Shown: positions 1 to 8,798, numbered from the stretch's first letter. The stretch is 64,000 bases of DNA from VFMC01 sp040380855 (GCA_040380855.1 JBEIIG010000001.1:93459-157458); one strand, 5' to 3'. Notes: generated from the letters alone by a model not told the origin. Made by a program: numbers and translations.

Positions 1-1
1 C

Positions 2-319
2 AGCCTGCCCGCCATCGAGGCGATGAGCACCGGAATCTGCCTGGTGGCAACCGACGGCGGCGCGCTGCCCGAGGTGACCGGCACCGACGGCGACACGGTG
101 TTGCAGTGCAAGGCAGGCGACGCCGACGCGCTGGCTGCTGCGCTGCGCCGTGGTCTCGACGACGCCGAACTCCGGGCTCGCGTCGGCGAGGCCGGCCGCA
201 AGCGGGTGGTCGAGCGGTGGAGCTGGAGGCACTGCGCCCAGCTCACCGTCGATCAGTACCGCGAAGTGCTGGCCATGCCGCACAACATCGACAAACTGCG
301 CCGCAACGGCAGGCTCTGA
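2..319 (+). CDS. Glycosyltransferase family 4, C-terminal end (5' truncated by the window)
   Basis: Only the last 105 codons are present; the frame is open from base 2, so the start lies outside. The visible part begins SLPAIEAMSTG and continues with TDGGALPEVTG, the donor-sugar-nucleotide binding region of GT-B fold (GT4) retaining glycosyltransferases, followed by the usual C-terminal helices. Such enzymes move a sugar from a nucleotide donor to a lipid or glycan acceptor on the cytoplasmic face. The stop is 3 bases before the GTG of a methyltransferase, and that gene overlaps the next, so the three probably act together on a surface glycan or glycolipid. The substrate cannot be read from this fragment. 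Confidence 0.85.
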   Translation, partial: SLPAIEAMSTGICLVATDGGALPEVTGTDGDTVLQCKAGDADALAAALRRGLDDAELRARVGEAGRKRVVERWSWRHCAQLTVDQYREVLAMPHNIDKLRRNGRL

Positions 320-322
320 GCA

Positions 323-1039
323 GTGCTCACCATCCGTTTCGACCGGCTGGGCGTGCGCCCGGGCGATCTGGTCCTCGATGCCGGTGCCGGCTTCGGCCGT
401 CATGCATTCGAGTTGGCCCGCCGCGGAGCCAACGTGGTGGCACTCGACTACGCAGCCGACGAGGTGGTGGCCACCCGCGGCACCTTCGGCGCCATGGTCG
501 AGGCGGGCGAGATCCCCGTCGAACGCTATGTGGGGGTGCTGCGCGGCGACGCCACCACGCTCAGCTTCGCCGACGACACGTTCGACCGGGTGATCACCAG
601 CGAAGTGCTCGAGCACATCCAGGCCGACGTCGATGCGATCGCCGAGTTCGTGCGTGTGCTGAAGCCCGGCGGCACCTTCGCCGCCACGGTGCCCACCTGG
701 TACCCCGAGAAGATCAACTGGATGCTCAGCGACGAGTACCACGCACCCAAGAGCGTGGGCGGGCACGTGCGCATCTACACGGCCACCGAACTGAAGGCGA
801 AGCTGCGCAGTGCCGGGCTCACGGTCACCGGGTCGCACCACGCGCACGCGCTGCACTCGCCGTACTGGTGGCTGAAGTGCGCCGTCGGCCCGCGCCGCGA
901 CGACGTAGGCGCGGTGAACGCCTACAAGCGCCTGCTCGAATGGGAGATCATGGAGCGACCCCGATCGCTGGCTCTGCTCGAGCGAGGGCTGGCCCCGGTG
1001 CTGGGCAAGAGCTTCATCGTCTACGGGGTGAAGCGATGA
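323..1039 (+). CDS. Class I SAM-dependent methyltransferase
   Basis: 238 residues with a GTG start 3 bases after the preceding stop. The Rossmann-type SAM site is clear: motif I VLDAGAGFGRHAFELARRG near residues 18-36, an acidic loop (VVALDYA) after it, and a motif IV-like ITSEVLEHI (Methyltransf_11 family) near residue 95. The substrate is unknown. It sits between a GT4 glycosyltransferase and an alpha/alpha-barrel protein and overlaps the latter by 4 bases (ATGA), which suggests one transcript and a role in modifying the same glycan or lipid product. Confidence 0.88.
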   Translation: MLTIRFDRLGVRPGDLVLDAGAGFGRHAFELARRGANVVALDYAADEVVATRGTFGAMVEAGEIPVERYVGVLRGDATTLSFADDTFDRVITSEVLEHIQADVDAIAEFVRVLKPGGTFAATVPTWYPEKINWMLSDEYHAPKSVGGHVRIYTATELKAKLRSAGLTVTGSHHAHALHSPYWWLKCAVGPRRDDVGAVNAYKRLLEWEIMERPRSLALLERGLAPVLGKSFIVYGVKR

Positions 1040-2082
1040 ACCGCCGGGCGCAGGTGAGCGTGCCGCATCTCGAGGGTGTGCTCAGCGCCGACGAGGTGAT
1101 CGTGAGCGCCGAGTGGATCGCCGGGCTCCAGGTTCCATCAGGGATGATCCCGTGGTGGCCCGGCGGTCACTGCGATCCCTGGAACCACGTCGAGACGGCC
1201 ATGGCGCTCGATGTGGCGGGCTTCCACACTGAGGCCGAGCGCGCCTACGACTGGCTGGCCGACATGCAGCGCGACGACGGCAGCTGGTGGAACTACTACC
1301 TGCCCGACGGTTCGGTGGAAGAGGCCAAGCTCGACACCAACGTGTGTGCGTACGTGGCCACCGGGGTGTGGCACCACTGGCTGTGCACCCGCGACCGAGC
1401 CTTCGTCGACCATCTCTGGCCGGTGGTCGAGCGCGCGATCGACTGGGTGCTCGGTATGCGCCGGCCCGACGGCACGGTGCTGTGGGCCTGCACCGAGTTC
1501 GATCGACCGTGGGACTATGCCCTCCTCACCGGGTCGGCCAGTATCGCCCACGCCCTCGAGTGCGCGGTCCAGTTGGCCGAGCTGGCACTGTCACCCCGCC
1601 CCGACTGGGCCGAGGCGGCCGATGTGCTCACCCTCGCCATCACCGACCGGCCCGAGGCGTTCGAACCCAAGCAGCGTTGGGCGATGGACTGGTACTACCC
1701 CGTGCTCACGGGCGCGCTCAGCGGCGAGGCCGCGAAGGCGCATCTGGCCGAGCGCTGGGACGAGTTCGTGATGGACGGCCGCGGGGTGCGCTGTGTGAAC
1801 GACGAGCCGTGGATCACAGCGTCGGAGACCGCCGAGTGCGCCATCGCCCACGCGGCCATCGGCGACCTGACCACAGCCACCGACCTCGTGGCCTGGACCC
1901 GGTCGCACCGGTTGCCGAGCGGCGCCTACTGGACCGGCATCGTCTACCCGACGATGGAGCGCTTCCCGTTCGAGGAGACGAGCGCCTACACCGCAGCGGC
2001 CGTCATCCTGGCCGCCGACGCCATCACGCACGCATCGCCGGCTGGGCACCTGTTCGCGCCCCGCGCTGCCCGGCACGGGTGA
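1036..2082 (+). CDS. Prenyltransferase/squalene-cyclase-like alpha/alpha-barrel protein
   Basis: 348 residues, ATG start inside the stop of the methyltransferase (ATGA). The sequence is Trp/Tyr-rich with repeated helical units such as WLADMQRDDGSWWNYYLPDG (residues 74-93), which resemble the QW/DGSW repeats of the prenyltransferase/squalene oxidase toroid fold and of alpha/alpha-barrel glycan enzymes. No DXDD cyclase motif is visible, so I do not assign terpene cyclase activity; a sugar or lipid-linked substrate is equally possible given the GT4 and methyltransferase before it. Its last 59 bases run antiparallel to the end of the monooxygenase on the other strand. Confidence 0.7.
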   Translation: MNRRAQVSVPHLEGVLSADEVIVSAEWIAGLQVPSGMIPWWPGGHCDPWNHVETAMALDVAGFHTEAERAYDWLADMQRDDGSWWNYYLPDGSVEEAKLDTNVCAYVATGVWHHWLCTRDRAFVDHLWPVVERAIDWVLGMRRPDGTVLWACTEFDRPWDYALLTGSASIAHALECAVQLAELALSPRPDWAEAADVLTLAITDRPEAFEPKQRWAMDWYYPVLTGALSGEAAKAHLAERWDEFVMDGRGVRCVNDEPWITASETAECAIAHAAIGDLTTATDLVAWTRSHRLPSGAYWTGIVYPTMERFPFEETSAYTAAAVILAADAITHASPAGHLFAPRAARHG

Positions 2083-3529
2083 ACTGCATCACGCCGTCGT
2101 CGAGCGGCGCGGTTCGGAACAGCTTCTTGTCGCGCCCGTAGTCCTGCGGGTTGATCCACGGTTCGCGGTCGCCCTGCTTCGGGAAACGGTGCATCTCGCG
2201 CTGCATGTACCCGGCCGAGAAGTCGTCGATCCACGGGCGGGCGGGCATGGTGCGGTCGTGGGGGCGCAGCCGCGGCGTGCACTGCTGGGTGCCGGTGTTG
2301 CGCATGTGGTTCAGCAGGCGGCACACGTACTCGCAGGTGAGGTCGGCACGCAGCGTCCACGACGCGTTGATGTAGCCGAACGAACTCGCCAGATTGGGCA
2401 CGTCGCTGTAGGCGAACCCCTTGTAGGTCCAGGTGTCGGCGAAGTCGATCGCCTGGCCGTCGACGGTGAACTGCACCTCGCCGAGGGTCACCATCTGCAG
2501 GCCGGTGGCGGTGACGATGATGTCGGCGTCGAGGTGTTCGCCCGACTCCAGTTCGATGCCGGTCTCGTCGAAGGTGCGGATGTGGTCGGTCACCACCGAG
2601 GCCGTACCCGCCGAGATGGCCTTGAACAGGTCGCCGTTCGGCACCAGGCACAGGCGCTGGTCCCACGGGTTGTACGCGGGCGTGAAGTGCTTGTCGACGT
2701 CGTAGCCGGCGGGGAGTTCCTTGCGGGCCTTGTCGATGAGGTACTGCTTCACCTTCTCGGGCTTGGTGCGGGTGCGACGGTAGATGAGTTGTTGCATCCG
2801 CACGTTCTTCGCCCGGGTGACGGCATAGGCGGTGCGGTCGGGCAGCACCTTGCGCAGCAGATGGTTCACCTTGTCGACATCGGGCCCGCTGGCCACGTAG
2901 GTGGGCGAGCGCTGCAGCATGGTCACGTGCGCTGCGGTGCCGGCCATGGCAGGCACCAGGGTCATCGCCGTGGCACCCGAGCCGATCACCACCACGCGCT
3001 TGCCGGCGTAGTCGAGGTCGTCGGGCCACTGCTGCGGGTGCACGATCTGGCCACGGAAGCGGTCGCGGCCGGGGAACTCGGGGGTGAATCCGCCCTTGTA
3101 GGAGTAGTAGCCCGAGCACATGAACAGGTAGCCGCAGGTGAACGTCACGGTGTCGTCGGTGTCGGCGCGTTGCGCCGTGACGGTCCAGCGCGCGTCGGCG
3201 GTGCTCCACTCGGCGGTGCGCACCAGGTGCTGGAAGCGGATGTGGCGGTCGATGCCGTACTCGGCCACCGTCTCGCGCAGGTACGACATGATCGACGGAC
3301 CATCGGCGATCGACTTGTCGGCCTTCCACGGCTTGAACGAGTACCCGAGCGTGTGCATGTCGCTGTCGGAGCGCACACCGGGATAGCGGAACAGGTCCCA
3401 CGTCCCGCCGATGTCGGCACGCCCTTCGAGGATCAGGTAGCTGCGATCGGGGCAGAGCGTCTGCAGGTGGTACCCGGCACCGATACCCGAGATTCCGGCA
3501 CCGACCACGATCACGTCGACATGTTCCAT
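2024..3529 (-). CDS. FAD-dependent monooxygenase, EthA/Baeyer-Villiger type
   Basis: 501 residues. The FAD-binding GAGISG lies at 10-15, GGTWDLFRYPG follows at about 41-51, and the Baeyer-Villiger fingerprint appears as FRGQIVHPQQWP, followed by a second dinucleotide motif VVIGSGATAM for NADPH. Enzymes of this family insert oxygen next to ketones or oxidise thioethers and thioamides, using FAD and NADPH in the cytoplasm. The natural substrate is unknown. The ATG start has a TACGGT -10 element 8 bases upstream, so it is probably leaderless. It is convergent with, and overlaps by 59 bases, the alpha/alpha-barrel gene. Confidence 0.88.
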   Translation of the reverse strand: MEHVDVIVVGAGISGIGAGYHLQTLCPDRSYLILEGRADIGGTWDLFRYPGVRSDSDMHTLGYSFKPWKADKSIADGPSIMSYLRETVAEYGIDRHIRFQHLVRTAEWSTADARWTVTAQRADTDDTVTFTCGYLFMCSGYYSYKGGFTPEFPGRDRFRGQIVHPQQWPDDLDYAGKRVVVIGSGATAMTLVPAMAGTAAHVTMLQRSPTYVASGPDVDKVNHLLRKVLPDRTAYAVTRAKNVRMQQLIYRRTRTKPEKVKQYLIDKARKELPAGYDVDKHFTPAYNPWDQRLCLVPNGDLFKAISAGTASVVTDHIRTFDETGIELESGEHLDADIIVTATGLQMVTLGEVQFTVDGQAIDFADTWTYKGFAYSDVPNLASSFGYINASWTLRADLTCEYVCRLLNHMRNTGTQQCTPRLRPHDRTMPARPWIDDFSAGYMQREMHRFPKQGDREPWINPQDYGRDKKLFRTAPLDDGVMQFTRAGQRGARTGAQPAMRA

Positions 3530-3537
3530 GGCACCGA

Positions 3538-3543
3538 ACCGTA
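3538..3543 (-). promoter_or_regulatory. -10 element of the monooxygenase gene
   Basis: TACGGT on the minus strand, with 8 bases to the ATG at 3529. The spacing puts the likely transcript start at or next to the start codon. Confidence 0.5.
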
Positions 3544-3635
3544 GCCGTGCTCACCGACCTCCGCCCCAGCGCGTGTCGACCTCGGGCCCTCCCACCGCCG
3601 CACCTCCGCACGCGTCGGGCTGGCATCATGGCCGC

Positions 3636-5150
3636 ATGTCGTTGCCCACCACCGCTCACCTCCGATCGCTCGCCGATGCCGCACTCGCCGCCTGCGGCGC
3701 CGCACCCCTCGGAACGGGGCCGCTCACGGCCCGAACGCCCATCACCGGAACGACGCTCGGTGGTCTGTCGGCATCCTCCGACGTCGACCTGGCCATCGAA
3801 CAGGCCGACGCTGCGTTCCGTGAGTGGCGCACGGTGCCCGGGCCGGTGCGCGGCGAACTGGTGCGCCGCTTCGGCGAGGAACTGCGCCGCCACAAGGACG
3901 ACCTCGCCACGCTGGTGCAGCTCGAAGCAGGCAAGATCCGCAGCGAGGCACTGGGCGAGGTGCAGGAGATGATCGACATCTGCGACTTCGCCGTGGGCCT
4001 GAGCCGCCAGCTGCACGGCCTCACCATCGCCAGCGAGCGCCCCGATCATCGGTTGATGGAGCAGTGGCACCCCTACGGCCCGGTGGCCGTCATCACCGCG
4101 TTCAACTTCCCGGTCGCCGTCTGGAGCTGGAACGCCGCGCTGGCCGTGGTGTGCGGCAACAGCGTCGTCTGGAAACCGAGCGATCTCACCCCGCTCACCG
4201 CGCTGGCCACCCAGGCGATGTTCGACCGGGCGGCCGCCTCGATCGACGCACCCGCGCACCTGGCTCAGGTGGTGCTGGGCGACGCCTCGGTGGGTTCAGC
4301 GTTGGCGGCCAGCCACCACGTGCCTCTCGTCAGCGCCACCGGCTCCACGGCGATGGGCGCCAAGGTGGCCCCGGTCGTGGCGGCCCGGTTCGGTCGGGCG
4401 ATCCTCGAACTCGGCGGCAACAACGCGGCCATCGTGGCCTCGTCGGCATCGCTCGACCTGGCGGTGCGCGGTATCACCTTCGCTGCGGCCGGAACGGCCG
4501 GGCAGCGGTGCACCACACTGCGCCGCCTCATCGTGCACCGCAGCATCCACGACGAACTGATCGGCCGGCTCGGCACTGCGTTCGGCTCGCTGCCGGTGGG
4601 CAGCCCGCTCGGGGCGGGCACCCTGGTGGGGCCGCTCGTCACCACAGCGGCATACCAACGCATGGCCGATGCGCTCGCCACGGCACAGGCCGACGGCGGC
4701 GCCGTGGCGGTAGGCGGCGAACGGCTGCTGGTCGACGCAGCGCCCGACGCGGCCTACACCCGGCCGGCGCTGGTGACCATGCCTGCGCAGACCGAGATCG
4801 TCCGCACCGAGACGTTCGCGCCCGTGCTGTACGTGCTGGCCTACGACGACTTCGACGAAGCGATCGCGCTGCAGAACGGTGTGCCCCAGGGCCTGGCCAG
4901 CAGCATCTTCACCAACGACCTGCGCGAGGCCGAGCGGTTCGTCGCCGCCGACGGCAGCGACTGCGGCATCGCCAACGTGAACATCGGCCCCAGCGGCGCC
5001 GAGATCGGCGGGGCGTTCGGCGGCGAGAAGTCGACCGGTGGCGGCCGCGAGAGCGGAAGCGACGCGTGGAAGGCCTACATGCGCCGGGCCACCAACACGA
5101 TCAACTACGGCACCACCCTCCCCCTCGCCCAAGGCGTCGAATTCGGCTGA
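3636..5150 (+). CDS. Aldehyde dehydrogenase, ALDH7 / aminoadipate-semialdehyde type
   Basis: 504 residues. An ALDH with ITAFNFPVAVWSWN near the start of the NAD fold, the general-base region LELGGNNA and the catalytic cysteine in GTAGQRCTTLRR. The GQRCTTLRR and EIGGAFGGEKSTGGGRESGSD signatures are those of ALDH7 (antiquitin; alpha-aminoadipate-6-semialdehyde dehydrogenase), so lysine catabolism or osmolyte aldehyde oxidation is likely, although no lysine-degradation neighbours are seen. I chose the ATG at 3636 (MSLPTTAHL) because the upstream frame is low-complexity Pro/Arg and a -10-like CATCAT lies 6 bases before it. A hairpin repeat pair follows the stop. Confidence 0.9.
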   Translation: MSLPTTAHLRSLADAALAACGAAPLGTGPLTARTPITGTTLGGLSASSDVDLAIEQADAAFREWRTVPGPVRGELVRRFGEELRRHKDDLATLVQLEAGKIRSEALGEVQEMIDICDFAVGLSRQLHGLTIASERPDHRLMEQWHPYGPVAVITAFNFPVAVWSWNAALAVVCGNSVVWKPSDLTPLTALATQAMFDRAAASIDAPAHLAQVVLGDASVGSALAASHHVPLVSATGSTAMGAKVAPVVAARFGRAILELGGNNAAIVASSASLDLAVRGITFAAAGTAGQRCTTLRRLIVHRSIHDELIGRLGTAFGSLPVGSPLGAGTLVGPLVTTAAYQRMADALATAQADGGAVAVGGERLLVDAAPDAAYTRPALVTMPAQTEIVRTETFAPVLYVLAYDDFDEAIALQNGVPQGLASSIFTNDLREAERFVAADGSDCGIANVNIGPSGAEIGGAFGGEKSTGGGRESGSDAWKAYMRRATNTINYGTTLPLAQGVEFG

Positions 5151-5155
5151 CCCCC

Positions 5156-5260
5156 ATCTCCAGGCTCCGTGAGCGTGCGCCACCACCAGGGTGGCCACCG
5201 CTCACGAATCTCCAGGCTCCGTGAGCCTGGACCACGACCACCGTGGCCGCCGCTCACGAA
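5156..5260. repeat. Two-copy direct repeat with internal hairpins between convergent genes
   Basis: The 19-base unit ATCTCCAGGCTCCGTGAGC occurs at 5156-5174 and again at 5208-5226, 52 bases apart. Each copy is followed by an inverted partner of its GTGAGC end: GTGAGCG 5169-5175 pairs with CGCTCAC 5199-5205, and GTGAGC 5221-5226 pairs with GCTCAC 5252-5257. The second copy also forms CAGGCTC/GAGCCTG with a 3-base loop (5213-5229). It lies between the convergent aldehyde dehydrogenase and methyltransferase genes and could act as a two-way terminator or be a small dispersed repeat. No T tract follows. Confidence 0.6.
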
Positions 5261-5279
5261 GCGGGGAGGCGGGGTGGGA

Positions 5280-5933
5280 TCAGTCGACGCGGCGGAGGAT
5301 GCGCAGGCTGCCGGTGGCGCTCTCGAGGCGGAACCGGCCGCTCTGCAGGGCGGGCAGGAAGATCTGCTCGTAGGGCGGGCGGCCACCATCGGCCGGGTCG
5401 GGGAACACGTCGTGGATGGCCAGGATGCCGCCCATCGCGAGGTGCGGCATCCAGCCCTCGTAGTCGAGCCGGGCCGGCATCTCGCCGTGGCCACCGTCGA
5501 TGAAACAGAACGACAGCGGGGTGGTCCAGTGCCGGGCCACCGCGGGCGACTGGCCCACGACAGCGATCACCTCGTCCTCGAGGCCCGCTTCGTAGATGGT
5601 GAAGCGGAACACGGGCAGGGTGTCCATCCGCCCGAGCCGCGGGTCGACCAGCGATGCGTCGTGGTGCTCCCAGCCGGCCTGGTTCTCTTCGCTGCCGCGG
5701 TGGTGGTCGACGGCGAACAGCACCGTGGCGCACTGCCGCGCCGCGGCGCCGAGCCACACGGTCGACCGGCCGCAGTACGAGCCGACCTCGAGGAACGGCA
5801 ACCCGGGCAGCAGCGTTCCGGCCGCCACGGCGGCGTCGTACAGTGCGTCGCCCTCGTGGGGCGGCATGAACCCTTTGGCCGAAACTGCCTGGGCGCGCAG
5901 GAACGGGTCGATGCCGGGTTGGCCGGCGGTCAC
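5280..5933 (-). CDS. Class I SAM-dependent methyltransferase (Methyltransf_24-like)
   Basis: 217 residues, GTG start overlapping the nitroreductase stop by 4 bases (GTGA). SAM-binding motif FLEVGSYCGRSTVWLG is near residues 46-61, an acidic VDHH follows, and FCFIDGGHGEMPARLDYEGW matches the D-G-x-H segment of Methyltransf_24 and cephalosporin-hydroxylase-like methyltransferases. The substrate is unknown. Translational coupling to the nitroreductase suggests the two are used together, for example in tailoring a small molecule; that is inference. Confidence 0.75.
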   Translation of the reverse strand: MTAGQPGIDPFLRAQAVSAKGFMPPHEGDALYDAAVAAGTLLPGLPFLEVGSYCGRSTVWLGAAARQCATVLFAVDHHRGSEENQAGWEHHDASLVDPRLGRMDTLPVFRFTIYEAGLEDEVIAVVGQSPAVARHWTTPLSFCFIDGGHGEMPARLDYEGWMPHLAMGGILAIHDVFPDPADGGRPPYEQIFLPALQSGRFRLESATGSLRILRRVD

Positions 5934-6586
5934 CAGCCGTCCCAGTGGATGATCGTGTCGGCCGGCGGACGCACGGCCGGCTTGAAGTCGGTGCCCTTGG
6001 TGTAGGCCAGCGGGCTCATGCAGATCTGCTGCACCTGGTCGAACGGGATGCCCAGCACGTCGGCGGCTGCCTGCTCCATCATCAGGTGCACGGTGGTCCA
6101 GCAGGTGCCGAGGCCACGGGCCCGGGCGGCGAGCATGAAGCTCCACATGGCCGGCATCACGTTGGCACCGATCGACGCGGTCATCATCGCCGGCGCGTTG
6201 TCGATACGACCGAAGGTGCACGGGATGACGATCGCGGGTGCATCGCCCATGTGCTCGCCGAGGAAGTCGGCCGAGTCGGCGCTGCGCTGCTGCTGGGCGT
6301 TGGCGTCGGCCTCTCCCTTGTCGATCGAGCGGATGTAGACGCCGTCCATCGACGAGTAGATGCCGTAGCACTGGCGGTAGATCTCGCCGAGGGCCTTGCG
6401 CTTTGCCTCGTCGCGCACCACGACGAACTGCATCGTCATGTTGTTCGACCCACTGGGCGACTGCATCGCCAGTTCGACGCATTCGCGGATGACCTGATCC
6501 TCGACCGGTCGGTCGAAGTCGAGGCGCTTGCGCACGGCGCGGGTGGTGGACAGCAGTTCGTCGGGTGACAGCGGGAGCAGAGCCAT
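5930..6586 (-). CDS. Nitroreductase-family FMN oxidoreductase
   Basis: 218 residues. The FMN-phosphate region TTRAVRKRLDFDRPV is near 16-30 and SGSNNMTMQFVVV near 46-58, and the C-terminal GLGTCWTTVHLMM is typical of the family. These enzymes reduce nitro, quinone or enone groups using FMN and NAD(P)H. The true substrate is not predictable. The ATG at 6586 is preferred over an upstream in-frame GTG or ATG because a TAGGGT -10 box ends 8 bases before it. It is divergent from the thioesterase gene, leaving only 68 bases between start codons. Confidence 0.82.
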   Translation of the reverse strand: MALLPLSPDELLSTTRAVRKRLDFDRPVEDQVIRECVELAMQSPSGSNNMTMQFVVVRDEAKRKALGEIYRQCYGIYSSMDGVYIRSIDKGEADANAQQQRSADSADFLGEHMGDAPAIVIPCTFGRIDNAPAMMTASIGANVMPAMWSFMLAARARGLGTCWTTVHLMMEQAAADVLGIPFDQVQQICMSPLAYTKGTDFKPAVRPPADTIIHWDGW

Positions 6587-6594
6587 GGCCGGGA

Positions 6595-6600
6595 ACCCTA
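6595..6600 (-). promoter_or_regulatory. -10 element of the nitroreductase gene
   Basis: TAGGGT on the minus strand with an 8-base gap to the ATG at 6586. It decides the start and implies a leaderless message. Confidence 0.5.
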
Positions 6601-6654
6601 CTGCCGGCACAATCGACCGTGCGCACGGTGCTCACCGGATGCGAGACTGCACGC

Positions 6655-7515
6655 ATGCAGAGCGCGCTCGACGACCTGATGGCCCTGCTCGACCTCGAGG
6701 TGATCGAGGTGAACCTGTTCCGGGGCCGCTCGCCCGACGAGAACCGCCAGCGGGTGTTCGGCGGGCAGGTGGCCGGCCAGGCCCTCGTGGCCGCCACCCG
6801 CACCGTCGAGACCGACCGACTGGTGCACTCGCTGCACGCCTATTTCCTGCGACCGGGCGACCCGACCACCCCCATCCTCTACGAGGTCGACCGCATCCGC
6901 GACGGCAAGAGCTTCACCACCCGACGTGTGGTGGCCATCCAGCACGGCAAGGCGATCTTCAACCTGCAGGCCAGCTTCCATGTGGCCGAGGCAGGGCCCG
7001 ATCATCAGATCGCGATGCCCGACAATGTGCCGCCTCCCGAGAGCCTGCCCGATTTCAAGACCCGCATGGCCCCGTACAAAGAGCAGATGGGCGAGTGGTA
7101 CGACCGGCCGCGACCGATCGACTTGCGCCATGTCGACGGCGATCCGTTCAGCCGTCGGGGCAAGCCCTCGACCAACCAGAAGGTGTGGATGCGCGCCGAC
7201 GGCGTGCTGCCCGACGACCCCACCCTGCACGCCTGCATCGTCACCTACGCCAGCGACATGTCGTTGCTCGACACCACGGTGATGCCGTTCGGCATGAGTT
7301 GGGACACCCCGGGGATGCAGATGGCGAGCCTCGACCACGCGATGTGGTTCCACCGCCCGTTCCGCGCCGACGACTGGCTGCTGTACGACCAGAGCGCCAT
7401 CTCCACCGGCAGCGCACGCGGGTTGGCCGGTGGGGCCATCTTCACCAGCGACGGCACGCTGGCAGTCACGGTGGTGCAGGAGGGACTCGTGCGGGTCGGC
7501 CAGGGTCGCGCGTGA
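6655..7515 (+). CDS. tesB: Acyl-CoA thioesterase II (TesB)
   Basis: 286 residues, the usual TesB length. Double hot-dog protein with the family signatures RVFGGQVAGQALVAA (about 33-47), HSLHAYFLRPGD (61-72) and, in the second hot dog, ASLDHAMWFHRPFRADDWLLY. It hydrolyses acyl-CoA to free fatty acid and CoA in the cytoplasm. The ATG at 6655 gives the canonical N-terminus; upstream residues are not family-like. The stop overlaps the GTG of the glucose-dehydrogenase-like lipoprotein (GTGA). Confidence 0.92.
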   Translation: MQSALDDLMALLDLEVIEVNLFRGRSPDENRQRVFGGQVAGQALVAATRTVETDRLVHSLHAYFLRPGDPTTPILYEVDRIRDGKSFTTRRVVAIQHGKAIFNLQASFHVAEAGPDHQIAMPDNVPPPESLPDFKTRMAPYKEQMGEWYDRPRPIDLRHVDGDPFSRRGKPSTNQKVWMRADGVLPDDPTLHACIVTYASDMSLLDTTVMPFGMSWDTPGMQMASLDHAMWFHRPFRADDWLLYDQSAISTGSARGLAGGAIFTSDGTLAVTVVQEGLVRVGQGRA

Positions 7516-8798
7516 CCGGTCGACGCACCACGTACCTGTCCGCGGCGTTGGCAGCCGCCGTCGCGCTCGTGGCCGCTGGGTGCGGCGACGACGGCCGTGA
7601 ACCGATCGCCACCGGCCCGGCGGTCACGTTCGCCACCTCGAGCACGGCTGCGCCCAGCACCGCGCCCGAGACCCAGCCGACGTCGCCCGAAACCCAACCC
7701 TCCAGCACGGCACCGGTCGCCACCGACACCCCCACGACGGTGCCCCTCGGCGATCCGGTGGTGGCGTTCGAGTCGATCGGAGCCTTCGACCAACCCGTCG
7801 ACCTCGCCTGGCGTGCCGACGACCCGGCGCTCTACATCGTCGAGCGCACCGGCCGTGTCGTGCCCGTGCGCGACGGCGCCGCGGGTGCACCGGTGCTCGA
7901 CATCACCGACCTCACCGAGGGTCGGGGCGAACAGGGCCTGCTCGGCCTCACGTTCAGCCCCGACGGGGCCATGGCCTATGTGAACCACACCGACGACGGC
8001 GGCGACACCGTGATCGCCGAATACGCCGTGGGCGCCGACGGCACCTTCGACCCCGCCAGCCGTCGGGTGTTGATCACCATCGAGCAACCGTTCCCCAACC
8101 ACAACGGCGGCAATGTGGCGATCGGTCCCGACGGGATGCTGTACATCGGCATGGGCGACGGCGGCGCGGCCGACGACCCGTTGCGCGCCGCACTGAACGT
8201 GAGCAGCCTGCTGGGCAAGATCCTGCGCATCGATCCGGCCCAGCGCGACGGTCAGCCCTACGGCATCCCGGCCGACAACCCGTTCGTCGGTGTCGACGGC
8301 GCCCGCCCCGAGATCTGGGCGGTCGGGTTGCGCAACCCGTGGCGCTTCTCGTTCGACAGCGTCACCGGCGACCTCTGGATCGGCGACGTGGGCCAGAACG
8401 TGCTCGAGGAGATCGACGTCGCCTGGGCCGCCGATGGAGGCGGACGGGGCATGAACTTCGGCTGGAGCGCCTGGGAGGGCAGCCAGCGCTACAACGCCGA
8501 TCAACCCGAGCAAGGGGCCACACCGCCGATCTACGAGTACGAGCACGGCGACGCCGGCTGCTCGGTGAGTGGCGGCGCGGTGTACCGCGGTACTGCCGTC
8601 GCCGCGCTCGCGGGATGGTACGTGTTCGCCGACTTCTGCAGCGGGTACGTCTCCGGTCTGCGCATCGCCGACCGGACCGTCGCGGCCTCGCTCACCCTCG
8701 GCCAGGTGTCGTCGGCGGCCGCTGTACGCAGCGGGCCCGACGGCGAGCTCTACGTCGTGTCGATCGAGGGACCGGTCAGCCGGATCGTGCCGGGCTGA
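7512..8798 (+). CDS. PQQ-dependent sugar dehydrogenase-like lipoprotein
   Basis: 428 residues, GTG start overlapping the tesB stop. Signal peptide with lipobox LVAAGC (cysteine near 24), a Thr/Pro-rich linker to about residue 75, then the six-bladed propeller of the soluble glucose/sorbosone dehydrogenase family: LLGLTFSPDG, NHNGGNVAIGPDGMLYIGMGDGG, GKILRIDP, VGLRNPWRFSFD and GWSAWEGSQRYN. It probably oxidises aldose sugars outside the membrane with PQQ. The His and Arg residues of the PQQ site (NHNGG, RNPWR) are present, but no PQQ synthesis genes are in view. Its last 23 bases overlap the end of the RNB gene antiparallel. Confidence 0.85.
   Translation: MTGRRTTYLSAALAAAVALVAAGCGDDGREPIATGPAVTFATSSTAAPSTAPETQPTSPETQPSSTAPVATDTPTTVPLGDPVVAFESIGAFDQPVDLAWRADDPALYIVERTGRVVPVRDGAAGAPVLDITDLTEGRGEQGLLGLTFSPDGAMAYVNHTDDGGDTVIAEYAVGADGTFDPASRRVLITIEQPFPNHNGGNVAIGPDGMLYIGMGDGGAADDPLRAALNVSSLLGKILRIDPAQRDGQPYGIPADNPFVGVDGARPEIWAVGLRNPWRFSFDSVTGDLWIGDVGQNVLEEIDVAWAADGGGRGMNFGWSAWEGSQRYNADQPEQGATPPIYEYEHGDAGCSVSGGAVYRGTAVAALAGWYVFADFCSGYVSGLRIADRTVAASLTLGQVSSAAAVRSGPDGELYVVSIEGPVSRIVPG

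Noticed and set aside
1986..4259. A 757-codon minus-strand frame across the monooxygenase and aldehyde dehydrogenase
   Set aside because: Off-frame reading of one gene and antisense of the other; Arg/Pro-rich.
5156..5260. CRISPR array
   Set aside because: Only two repeat units, with internal stems and no spacer-like unique sequence of regular length; no cas genes.
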